Of a stretch of 61,629 nt of DNA, positions 19,401 to 27,690 are shown in pieces; the first letter of the stretch is position 1; the number at the start of each line of letters is the position of its first letter. This DNA comes from DATAMF01 sp964472565 (GTDB taxonomy: Bacteria > Chloroflexota > Anaerolineae > Aggregatilineales > Aggregatilineaceae): assembly GCA_964472565.1 (NCBI GenBank), contig CAYYNB010000015.1:1-61629 (forward strand). Reading direction: 5' to 3'. Below the pieces are notes generated by a model that did no database searches, was not told the origin of the DNA, and saw only the letters and a list, made by a program, of their open reading frames with translations. Position numbers and translations under genes: made by a program.

Positions 19401-22196
19401 CAGCAGGAAATCCGCCCATGACAGTTCCGGCTCAATCGCCCACGTCGCCGGACTGCGCTCGAAGACACCCGGCAGCGCGGCTCCATTGACCGTCATCGCC
19501 TCGCCGAATGTCCCGTCCGGCTGCACCCGTACCACAAAAATATCCGAGGCGGGGTCTTGCTGCGTGCTGCTGTACGATAAATACTGCCCATCCGTGCTCC
19601 AACCGGGACGTGATGCGCCCGGCCCTGCCACCACAACCGGATCGCGTGACCCATCCAGCGGCATTAATAGAATCTCCGCTGCGGGATCGGCATAGGTTGA
19701 TTGTCCCTGGTGGCGTGTAAAGGCCAATAGGCGGCTGCTTGACGAAACCACCGGATAATATTCAAAAACGCCCGGTGTGGAAGCGCCCGGCACCGCCTCA
19801 AGCGTTCCGCCGGTCACATCGACCCGGTACAGATCGGTGGGCACACGCACAATCGGGTGCGGTCCCGTCGGAGTCTCGCTGCGAACGAAAATAATCGCGC
19901 TGCCGTCACTTGTCCAGGTCGGCATCGTTTCGATATAAATCGGGTCCGCTGCGCCGGGCACCGGAGCCATCTCGCCCGATACAAAGTCATAAATGTAGAT
20001 GTCCGCATCGTTCAGGGCCACCGCGAGTTGTTTGCCGTCCGGCGAAAATGCCATATACGAACTGCGCACGGTCACGTCATCGCCGCCGGAACGGGCGAAA
20101 GTCAGCGGTTTCTCGCTTCCATCTTCCCAAATGTAAACCGGTCCGGTCAGCCGTTCTCGTGTATAGGCCATCCGCCTGTTTTGGCCGTCATAGACATGAC
20201 ACCCCTGGCAGTCCGAGGTATTCTGCCCCTCAAAGACATACGCCGTTTCGGGTTCCTCTGCATCCACCGAGACGACTTTGGCGCTGCGGCTCGAATCGGC
20301 TCGCCAGATCAGCGTGCCCTTCTGACTGCATAACCCGCCTGCCAGCAGTCCGGCCACCAGCCCGATCAGCAGCAGATAGATCAAAAAGGCGGTGCGCATC
20401 AGCTTGCACAGCATGCTGGCCCATCCCGGCCAGTTCCATAGTTCATGTGCCAGCAGATAATGCAGTAGCAGCCATACAATCACCACGCTGAGCATGATCA
20501 GCGGGAAAATCCACAACCAGGGCAGGCACCGCCAACTGCTGCCCGATTCAGATGATTGCAGCGCTGTGCCCGGCGCTTTGGCTCCGGTGACACCTGCCAC
20601 CGCACTATCGACGGTAGGCGTCGGGCTGATCTGCATGGCAATCGCCGTCGGCACAACGGGCAGCGCCAGCGTCGGCGGGATAACCGTGCTCAGCGGTGCA
20701 GCGGTGGCCGTTGGAGCCAGTGTGCGCAGCGGCTTGAAAGTGGGTGTCGGCTGCGGTGCCATCCCTGCCGGAGTCGCCGTAGGCAGTTCGGCCACCGCCG
20801 GCGCAGCGCCTGAAGCCAGTGCCTGATCGATCAGTCCGGCCAGATCAGCGTAAGAGGTCGCGCCGACATACATCGTGCCGTTCAAAAAGAAGGTGGGAAT
20901 TCCCGGAAAACCGAGATCGATCCCGTCCTGCGTATCTTTGGCGACTTCCGCCGCAAAACGTCCCGAATTGAGGCATGCTTCAAATGCCGCCGTATCCAGC
21001 CCCAGGTCGCGGGCGTAGTTCACCATATCGGCAGTCGTCGAGAACATGCCAAAATGTTCATACAACATCTGCTCGAACTGCGCATAAAATTCGACGCGCT
21101 GCGCATCGCTGCTGCCCTGATCCTCGGCGCATTCCGCCGCCTGTGCCGCCAGATCCGACACCGGCCCAAACGCGACATAATCCCGGTGGATATACCGCAC
21201 CTGGCCGGGATAGGCTTGTAAAATTTGCGGGACAACTTCCGTTCCAAACTGCGCGCAGTAGCCGCACTGGTAATCAGAGAAAACAACCAGTTCAATCGGT
21301 CCCGTCGAATTGCCTTGCACCGCGTCATCATCAGCCAGCGCGCTGCTGGTATCCGGCGGCTCCGGTGTCGCTAACGCCGGGATCGCCCCGCTGGTGATAG
21401 GCGTACTGGTGGCGACAGTTTCACCGCTGCCCAACAGAATGATCGTATCCGATGCGTTATAGCTGACCCCCGCGCCGGTTTGGATTTCAACTGCTACCGT
21501 ATGTTCACCCGGCGTGTTGGGCAGCGTCAGGTCTTTGACGGGTGTGTAGGCTTCCCATGCGCCGAACATGCCGCCGTCTATGGCAAAGCGCATCTGGGTT
21601 GCACCCACCTCTTGCCCATAAATATACGCCTGCACCCCATTCGTCGCGGTGTAGTACGCTTCATTGGCCAGCACGATAGGGAAATAATCCGCTTGCGCGC
21701 CAAAATTCTGTGTCCAGAACGTTTTATAATTTTGCGGATCAGGATCGACATAGGCATACCCTGTGCCGATCTCTCGATAATCACCATTCAGTATATTGGC
21801 CCGATGTCCCGGACTGTTCATCCAGCCCGTGACGACATCCTGGGCATCCACATATCCCGCCGCGATATTCTCGGCACAGGTAAACCAGCCATAACCCGCC
21901 GCTGTGATCCGATCCTGGAATTGAGAGCCGGTCAACGGATTGACGTGATCATAAAAATGATCATCAGCCATCGCCTGCGAGTGCCCCTGCGCCGATTGTT
22001 CGAGGCGCAAGTTATACGCCAGCGGCGGCAGCCCTTCGCGCAAACGCTCCACATTGGTGAGTTCGATCACCTGCCAGGGGATGGGAACAGTGATAGCCTG
22101 TCGGGACACCTCGGCGCGAACCTCATCACCGTATCCTCCCAGTCCAACACGCCCTATCACCAATGCTAAAACAGCCAGCCAGACCCATTTTTTCAT
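16431..22196 (-). CDS. CAP / thioredoxin-like / CxxCH / propeller / tubulin-like fusion protein
   Basis: A 1921-residue protein. Order: signal peptide; CAP/SCP domain (about 40-170) with GHSQAMADDHFYDHVNP and CAENIAAG; a small beta domain (180-255); a DsbA-like thioredoxin domain (300-460) with active site CGYC at 311-314 and the cis-Pro segment GIPTFF; a Pro/Thr linker; two membrane helices (about 558-585 and 603-622); an extracytoplasmic segment with the c-haem-type motif CQGCH at 663-667; a TolB/PD40-like propeller (about 670-920; SPDGKQLAVA); a third membrane helix (about 928-951); and a cytoplasmic Tubulin_2/FtsZl-like domain from about 985 to the end, starting ALIVGLGLAGRW. The tubulin signature is degenerate (DDIGSG instead of GGTGAG), so GTP use is doubtful. 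It is a paralogue of the next gene upstream, with a different N-terminal module. Confidence 0.85.
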   Translation of the reverse strand: MKKWVWLAVLALVIGRVGLGGYGDEVRAEVSRQAITVPIPWQVIELTNVERLREGLPPLAYNLRLEQSAQGHSQAMADDHFYDHVNPLTGSQFQDRITAAGYGWFTCAENIAAGYVDAQDVVTGWMNSPGHRANILNGDYREIGTGYAYVDPDPQNYKTFWTQNFGAQADYFPIVLANEAYYTATNGVQAYIYGQEVGATQMRFAIDGGMFGAWEAYTPVKDLTLPNTPGEHTVAVEIQTGAGVSYNASDTIILLGSGETVATSTPITSGAIPALATPEPPDTSSALADDDAVQGNSTGPIELVVFSDYQCGYCAQFGTEVVPQILQAYPGQVRYIHRDYVAFGPVSDLAAQAAECAEDQGSSDAQRVEFYAQFEQMLYEHFGMFSTTADMVNYARDLGLDTAAFEACLNSGRFAAEVAKDTQDGIDLGFPGIPTFFLNGTMYVGATSYADLAGLIDQALASGAAPAVAELPTATPAGMAPQPTPTFKPLRTLAPTATAAPLSTVIPPTLALPVVPTAIAMQISPTPTVDSAVAGVTGAKAPGTALQSSESGSSWRCLPWLWIFPLIMLSVVIVWLLLHYLLAHELWNWPGWASMLCKLMRTAFLIYLLLIGLVAGLLAGGLCSQKGTLIWRADSSRSAKVVSVDAEEPETAYVFEGQNTSDCQGCHVYDGQNRRMAYTRERLTGPVYIWEDGSEKPLTFARSGGDDVTVRSSYMAFSPDGKQLAVALNDADIYIYDFVSGEMAPVPGAADPIYIETMPTWTSDGSAIIFVRSETPTGPHPIVRVPTDLYRVDVTGGTLEAVPGASTPGVFEYYPVVSSSSRLLAFTRHQGQSTYADPAAEILLMPLDGSRDPVVVAGPGASRPGWSTDGQYLSYSSTQQDPASDIFVVRVQPDGTFGEAMTVNGAALPGVFERSPATWAIEPELSWADFLLGMLPWLLPIIPWLILIKLGCSKKMEEEVVIERPVQQARSEARPLDLPPWDGLNVLWEPQSALIVGLGLAGRWTLTHLKKTLWDAGLGTLPENVPLLCVAAGDYAQISQEGAPSGFAFGGCELDASELIEWRDNLQTLARDADQDDALRGWINSAYLTALGQAAQDPRNGLQGRRALGRMALIGNLRGIANDTGVQLWDRLVELAQRAVTDRRLTVILVTDTSDDIGSGEFLDMAYLLRRLEPALGLNGVRIVGHLVTDRVRGQSAQFRDQVNTAAALRELERFQLAGNQPFPMSYAKRADQPTPHDGQVDKLLFDELYLYDGEGRPARLNSVEPEYGTFPAIADSIALWLDKAAKIGDLAARRDERLGATREQQRYRGRMMVSSLGIRQYRLPFADLLEEITLRYARQVLQHFLMGTSTDRPALDSRYVLERFIKNDETAQDITRAFVTERLGSPRLDPEWRTLIAALVNNDYDTVYKQVGRVPVEADVQEGWRLWLAGTITLLLNGQSPIDGSVPQFAVLRGAKIALVDEFLVQLVGSNGRGGVLGNWAQMAFQAAQDNGIEPAAANLIGWVASYTHALRGNLRQIADALGYAPGVSLYRDLDRQGAQIKKNQEDLSKLVTRRYIWTDAKDHPLSEVFYEPVIQHLNQALGQMYWRIEGEYPVLALHMPGGADVIFNPGDFTDFKQALLTLGQFAAQDIRNQMSLSSILRNNVLHPDNVERTMVELMQESGPALNVREDVARSAIPGLILSASQKMPDIEKMDQALRSRLHKPDDLVLLRTTDPFTLTLAQVWDTVPVDAVPSVVQDYEQYMQETGLRGSKTFNPTTAVRTAIFEAEATALLFERRLADLRQQPRLFSPLAVTLLANRVKAEVYLLAAASGQELVLERGAVFNAPEWQLTLVPHDPARQSPRGVRLIQGMFVFMRQIDETTARAIRQRYDRDDQHMDAWEEWEGNEGADWLDASLGDVSRHAIEDLIAITRLLIRAMW

Positions 22197-22209
22197 GGTT
22201 AAACTCTCG

Positions 22210-25200
22210 CTACAACAAGCTGCGGATCAGCAGCCGGGTAATGGCAATCAAGTCGTTGATCACGTCGCGGTCACGGTCCGTTTTAGCGGTGTTCAGCCAT
22301 TCCTGATACCCGCTTTGTTCCCATTCATCCCAGGCGTCAATATACACATCGTCACGCAGATAACGATCTCGTATCGTGAGCGCGGCTTCATCGCTGATCG
22401 CCGTCTGGAAGCGCAGCAGCCCCAGCACAATCGGATTCGCCTCGCCTTCATCCCGGCTGACCAGTTCGCCCGCCCATTCCGGCGTATTGAAGCGTATTCC
22501 ATGTTTGTAAGTCGCCTCTTGACCGCTTGCCAGCGCCAGCAGGAAGACTTCTGCCTTGATCCGATCCGCCAGCAGTGTGACCGTTACCGGATTGAACAGC
22601 CGTGTTTGTTGCCGCAGTTTGGGAAGCTGCCGTTCATACGCCAGGGCGGTTTCCTCGGCCTCAAACAGCGAGACATTCATGGCCGATTCCGATTGGAAGC
22701 TTTCGCCGGACAGTCCGGTTTCGCGCATATACTGTTCGAAATCCGCGTTCAGCGTGGGCACCGCATCGAGCGGCACCGTATCGATCATTTTCACCAGTGT
22801 CAGGCTGTACGGATCGGTGGTGCGCAGCACCAGCAGATTCGACGGGTTATGCAGCCGTTCACTCAGGGTTTTCCGAATTTGTTCGATCTCGCTGACATTG
22901 GGATTAGCCGACAGCACCAACGATGTGCTCATCACCCGTGCCCAGTCTTCGCGTACACCCAATCCTGCGCCGGATCGATCAAATAATTCCATCGCCGTTG
23001 TTTTGAGGTTATCCGGGTGAAGCAGGTTGCTGCGTAAGACCCCGGCCAATGTTTCTTCTGTGCGCACCTTCCGCGCGAAATACCGCCCGACTTCGAGCAT
23101 CGCCGCCCCGAAGCTGTAAATATCGCGCGGATCAAACGGCACGATTTCGCCGCCGTTTTGGTTCTCGATCTGCGGCTTTTTGATCGCCAGCTTGATCTGC
23201 CAGCCATCTGCCACCCAGAAGATCGCCCCCAACCCTTCGGGAATGTGGTTGACCAGATATTGTTCGTACCACACCTCGCGCAGCGGTCGACCATCGCGGT
23301 CCTTCCAGATATATTGCCGCGTGACCAGGTTTGCCAGGTCTTGTTCGCGTCGGCTGAGCCAGCCTTCACGCTGCGCGAGCATCTGATACAAAGTATCTTG
23401 TGCTGGCGGCACCCCCAAAGCTGCCGCGATGCTGTGCAGGATGCGCTGAAGTTCGATGGCATACAGCGCCCAGTTCGCCAACTCCTTGCCCGCCGCCGAG
23501 TCCGGGCCTTCGATATTCCGCACGCGTTGTATCACGCGCGCCAGAATCCCGCCGCGTCCATCCTCACCCACCAGTTCGGCCAGGAAGCCGAGCGCTAACC
23601 CTAGTTTGGCGGACCGGCTTAACTGGTAGTCGGGTTGTTCGCCTTGTGGCGGCGCTTGCCCGTTGAGGATGATCAGCAGCGCTTGTTGCAGCCAGCGTTG
23701 CAGCACCGCCTGATCATGTTCCGTATTCACGCGCAGTTTGCCGAGTGCCCGCGCCAGATTGCTGTCGTCGCTGTCACCGAATCGCTGGAAGACCAGCCGC
23801 CATTCTTGTGAGAGCTGCGGCGAGGGTGCAAACTGTTCTACCATGAATGCCCCAGCCAGCATGCGGGGTGATTGTTCTGCTGCCGGGACAAACCGCTCGC
23901 GTGACCGCGCTGGATTGAGATCCGGCTTTTCTGTTGAATCGCCCATCAGCAGTTGTTGGAGCACCTGCCGCGCGTAACGTACGGTGATGTCTTCGATCAG
24001 ATCGGCAAATGGCAGCCGGAACTGGTAGAGTCCCATACTGCCGAACATGAGCTGGTTACGATAAAGCTGCTGCTGGAGCGTCTCCCCGATCATCGTATCC
24101 CGCATTTGCGAGAGCCGCCCCTGCCGCGCCGCTGCATCCAGCCAGACCGCGATGCTGTCCGCGATCACCGGGTAGATGCCGCGCTCCGGCGGAATCTGGT
24201 TCAGTCGGCGGGGTTGGTTTTCGCCATCATAGACATACAGTTCATCGAACAGCAGTTTGTTCACCCCACCATCCAGTTCGGTGGGCTGTTGGGCCGACTG
24301 CGCATAGTGCATCGGGAAGGGCCATCCCGCCGCGAGTTGGAAGCGTGCCAGTTCGCGCATGGCGGCAGCCGTGTTCACCTGCTGGCGGAAATCCCCGCCC
24401 CGTATCTTGTCGGTGTACAGGTGTCCCACCACCCGAATCCCGCTGAGACGCAGCTTTTCTTCCAGGCGGCGCAGCAGATACGCCACGTCGAGGAACCCAC
24501 CCGATCCGACATCATCGCTGAGATCCGACACCAGTAGAATCGTGAGGCGGCGATCCGGTGTGATCGCTTTTTGCGCTACCGCTTGCAGCACATCCCATAA
24601 CGCCACGCCCGTTTCGCGGTTGTCGCCGCGCAGATTGCCAAGCACGGCCAGACGCCCCAAAGCGCGCCGCCCTTGCAGTCCCATGCGCGGGTCTTGTCCG
24701 GCTTGTCCCATCGACTCAAGGTAATCGCGCCGTATCCAACCGCGTAGCGCCCGATCCCCTTCCGCATTTCGAACCAGCGTTTGCAGGTTGTCCCGCCATT
24801 CCAGAACTTCATGACGTTCGAGTTCCACGCCGCCAACCTGGATGTCGCTGGTCATATCGGTTTGAGACAGCCGCGCCGAGTCTCCCGCCGCGAGACACAA
24901 CAGCGAGACGTTCTGCGGTGCTTCGCCTAAATTTGCATCCAGGAGCGTTTTCTTAAGATGGGTGAGTGTCCATCGCCCCGCGCGTCCCAACCCGATCACC
25001 AGGGCAGGTTGCGGTTCCCACAGAACATCAATCCCGGTCCAGGGTTCAAATGGGATCGGCCCCAGTTCGCCCACCTGTCGCGCTGCTGGCCGGGGTTGTT
25101 CGCCATCATCGATAACTTTCGCTTGGCGGCGTGGCATAAAGCGGCACAGCAGCATCAGCAGCGCGAAAATCGGCAGGCCAAGCAGCCAGGGCAGCAGCGG

Positions 25201-27603
25201 TTTCCATTCCCCCCAGATACCTTCCGGTTCCATCGGATCGCCCCAGTAGGGCAGATATTCATGGACGCCCGGTTCCGACGCTCCGGCCAGCGTCTGCGGT
25301 TCGCCCGCCATACCGCTGGCGTCAATCGACACTATCACCACATCATAATTCGCATCGGTGCTCGTGGTTTGGAAAGCCAACTGGCGGCTGTCCTTGCTCC
25401 AACGCGGCCAAGCGTCACCCGCCGGACGTCCATCTTCGCTGATCGGTCCTTCGATAAACTGCCGAGTTCCACCCGGAGCCGGAACCAATGCGATTTGGGC
25501 CGCAGGATCATTATAAGTAGTGCCCGCGCTGTTATAGGTAAAGGCCAGCCACTTTCCATCGGGTGAGTAGGCCGGATAATAATTCAGCCCATCACCGCTT
25601 GCGCCGCTCAACGGTGCTGCAATACCACCACCTGCATCCACGATATAAATGTCGCACGGGCCATCGATAATCAGGCCGCTGCTTTCGCCCTGCCGCATGC
25701 TTTCCAGTGGCGCGCGTACAAACGCAATCGTGCGCCCATCTGGACTCCACGCGGGCATCAGTTCCGCGAATGCGGTGTCGGCTGCGCCGATCAGCGGCTC
25801 AAAAACCCCGGTGTCCAGCGTCAGGATATAAATATCCCCTGTGCGCGTTGAGTAGGCGAGCCGTTCACCATCGGGTGAGAAGGCGAGGTACATCACCTCG
25901 TTGATTTCAGGAATATCGACCAGTTCACCCTCAAACGAAGCGATCCGCAGGCGGTTTGGTTGCGGCGGACCCGCGACAGCCGCGATCATCTCCGCATCGT
26001 CGCTGACCGTGTGGCAGCCCAGGCATCCCCCATTATCATTCAGCGCTTTGACCTGTGCGGGGCTGTCGAGGTCTTTATGCGTCAGGAAAACGCCGCTGGT
26101 ATTGCTATCCATCCGCCGGAAATAAACGCTTTCCGGTAATTCGCACTGTGACCCAAACAGCGCGGGTGTGAACAACCACAGCAGCCCGACGAGATACAAC
26201 ATAAACGTGGCCCGGACCAGAAAACAGAAAAATCCGCGCGGTGTACCGAAACTTCCATCCGCCAAGCGCCGCCTTGCCATCAGCAGCAGGATCACGACAA
26301 CGATCAGCAGCGCCAACCCGACCAGCACCCAGCGTGCCCAATCCCACCAGCCATCGGGGCAGTAATCCGAGGTCACACCCGGCGCGTCAATCTCGCCGCC
26401 CGGTCCCGGCATGATCGCATTCGGCGCTAAGGGCGTGCCGGTTGCAGTAGCCGTTGGTGTAATTGTCGAGGTGGGCGTCATCGTTGGCCCCGGCGTATTC
26501 GTCGGAATTTGCGCCGTGATCATCGGGCCGGAGAATGTCGCCTGTGAGACTGTGCCTTCTTGTTCGCAGGGCGTATAGGTGATCAGAAGATTGCCAACTG
26601 CAACTGTAGAGTTATGTGTAGCGCGCACATCGAAGCTGAATGTCTCGGTGTCGCCTTCGTTCAGTTCACTCCACGTCCATACAATCTGGTTCCCCGCTAC
26701 CGACGAAGCGCCCGGCGGCTGGATCGATCCATCCTGAAGTTCGTAATTATCGCGGTCATACGTGTAAGTAATCGTCAAATCTTGGGCATTCACAAACGTC
26801 TGAATTTCAAGCGCAATTTTGTTGTAGACATCGGTCAACGTGGCGGCATCAGACGCAAAATAAGCTAGCCCTGAGTCTGCCACTTGCCGCAGCGCATCTT
26901 GATCAACATCATCCCCCAGCCCAATCGTCGCAATTTTGTTGTTGAGCGGCAGTATGTCCTTCGCGCGTTCGGCCTGATCTTCTACCGGCCCCACATCAAA
27001 TAGGCCATCCGATAGCAGGATAATAACCGGGAGCGCCCCGCCGAGCGCATTGTGCCTCGGCCCTGCCAGTTGATCGATTGCCAAAGTCATGCCGGTTTCC
27101 GGCTGTGTGCCCGAAATCGTAGATAGGCTGTTAATCGCGCTTTCAAGCAGCGTTCGATCAGAAGTCAATTCCTGAACCAGTTGCCCATCATCACTGTAGG
27201 CCACAATCGCCGCTTGATCGCTTGTCTCTCCACCGACCAGATTCAGTTGGCTGATGAAACTCAGTGCTGCCGCTTTGGTCGCGTCGATTTTAGATACGCT
27301 GCCCGCCGCTTCGTCCATGCTGGCCGAGACATCGATCACCAGCACGACATCGACTGGCGTTTTACGTTCAACAGCCGGGCACGCATCCGCCGGGGCATTC
27401 AGTGTAATCGTGACCGTTGCCACATCTTTCCCCGCTACGGCGATCACATCAGCTCCCCCCATCGTGGTATTCTGATAATCCACCTGGACCGTGATGGGAT
27501 CACCACCGGTTTGGGCGCGCGTGGCGTGGGGTATGACCGGAAGAAGTAATAAAGCTGCCAACAGCAGCACAGCGAACAGCCAGCGGCGGGTTATAGTGGG
27601 CAT
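22210..27603 (-). CDS. vWA / CxxCH / propeller / tubulin-like fusion protein
   Basis: A 1797-residue protein. Order: signal peptide (1-30); vWA domain (about 82-270) with MIDAS DVSAS at 91-95 and LLSDG; a beta domain to about 345; a Thr/Pro linker; two membrane helices (about 423-442 and 457-475); a segment with CLGCH at 527-531, a c-type haem-binding motif; a TolB/PD40-like propeller (about 545-790, with SPDGERLAYS and SPDGKWLAFT); a membrane helix (about 803-822); and a cytoplasmic tubulin-like domain (about 860-1797) beginning ALVIGLGRAGRWTLTHL. The signature loop reads DDVGSG (about 1030-1035), again degenerate. From the linker onward it aligns visibly with the CAP-thioredoxin fusion. AGGGGGAGAG precedes the ATG. 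It directly links outside recognition to an inside cytoskeletal domain. Confidence 0.85.
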   Translation of the reverse strand: MPTITRRWLFAVLLLAALLLLPVIPHATRAQTGGDPITVQVDYQNTTMGGADVIAVAGKDVATVTITLNAPADACPAVERKTPVDVVLVIDVSASMDEAAGSVSKIDATKAAALSFISQLNLVGGETSDQAAIVAYSDDGQLVQELTSDRTLLESAINSLSTISGTQPETGMTLAIDQLAGPRHNALGGALPVIILLSDGLFDVGPVEDQAERAKDILPLNNKIATIGLGDDVDQDALRQVADSGLAYFASDAATLTDVYNKIALEIQTFVNAQDLTITYTYDRDNYELQDGSIQPPGASSVAGNQIVWTWSELNEGDTETFSFDVRATHNSTVAVGNLLITYTPCEQEGTVSQATFSGPMITAQIPTNTPGPTMTPTSTITPTATATGTPLAPNAIMPGPGGEIDAPGVTSDYCPDGWWDWARWVLVGLALLIVVVILLLMARRRLADGSFGTPRGFFCFLVRATFMLYLVGLLWLFTPALFGSQCELPESVYFRRMDSNTSGVFLTHKDLDSPAQVKALNDNGGCLGCHTVSDDAEMIAAVAGPPQPNRLRIASFEGELVDIPEINEVMYLAFSPDGERLAYSTRTGDIYILTLDTGVFEPLIGAADTAFAELMPAWSPDGRTIAFVRAPLESMRQGESSGLIIDGPCDIYIVDAGGGIAAPLSGASGDGLNYYPAYSPDGKWLAFTYNSAGTTYNDPAAQIALVPAPGGTRQFIEGPISEDGRPAGDAWPRWSKDSRQLAFQTTSTDANYDVVIVSIDASGMAGEPQTLAGASEPGVHEYLPYWGDPMEPEGIWGEWKPLLPWLLGLPIFALLMLLCRFMPRRQAKVIDDGEQPRPAARQVGELGPIPFEPWTGIDVLWEPQPALVIGLGRAGRWTLTHLKKTLLDANLGEAPQNVSLLCLAAGDSARLSQTDMTSDIQVGGVELERHEVLEWRDNLQTLVRNAEGDRALRGWIRRDYLESMGQAGQDPRMGLQGRRALGRLAVLGNLRGDNRETGVALWDVLQAVAQKAITPDRRLTILLVSDLSDDVGSGGFLDVAYLLRRLEEKLRLSGIRVVGHLYTDKIRGGDFRQQVNTAAAMRELARFQLAAGWPFPMHYAQSAQQPTELDGGVNKLLFDELYVYDGENQPRRLNQIPPERGIYPVIADSIAVWLDAAARQGRLSQMRDTMIGETLQQQLYRNQLMFGSMGLYQFRLPFADLIEDITVRYARQVLQQLLMGDSTEKPDLNPARSRERFVPAAEQSPRMLAGAFMVEQFAPSPQLSQEWRLVFQRFGDSDDSNLARALGKLRVNTEHDQAVLQRWLQQALLIILNGQAPPQGEQPDYQLSRSAKLGLALGFLAELVGEDGRGGILARVIQRVRNIEGPDSAAGKELANWALYAIELQRILHSIAAALGVPPAQDTLYQMLAQREGWLSRREQDLANLVTRQYIWKDRDGRPLREVWYEQYLVNHIPEGLGAIFWVADGWQIKLAIKKPQIENQNGGEIVPFDPRDIYSFGAAMLEVGRYFARKVRTEETLAGVLRSNLLHPDNLKTTAMELFDRSGAGLGVREDWARVMSTSLVLSANPNVSEIEQIRKTLSERLHNPSNLLVLRTTDPYSLTLVKMIDTVPLDAVPTLNADFEQYMRETGLSGESFQSESAMNVSLFEAEETALAYERQLPKLRQQTRLFNPVTVTLLADRIKAEVFLLALASGQEATYKHGIRFNTPEWAGELVSRDEGEANPIVLGLLRFQTAISDEAALTIRDRYLRDDVYIDAWDEWEQSGYQEWLNTAKTDRDRDVINDLIAITRLLIRSLL

Positions 27604-27646
27604 GCTCTCCCCCTAAACATGATATTTCAAAAAGTCTAGTACTGGT

Positions 27647-27672
27647 CCCCATCCCGGTGATCTGGGATGGGG
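27647..27672 (-). other. Intercistronic hairpin
   Basis: CCCCATCCC (27647-27655) pairs with GGGATGGGG (27664-27672) around an 8-nt loop. It lies in the 87-nt gap between the stop of the 1257-residue tubulin-like gene and the vWA-tubulin fusion, the largest gap inside block B. On the minus strand no T run follows, so it looks more like an mRNA processing or stability element than a full terminator. Confidence 0.55.
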
Positions 27673-27690
27673 AAAAATTGTTAGCTGGAA

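Noticed and set aside
22054..22986. A 310-residue plus-strand open frame across the junction of the two fusion genes
   Set aside because: Its opposite strand holds both clearly coded proteins, including a conserved tubulin-like C-terminus. It has no recognisable domain.
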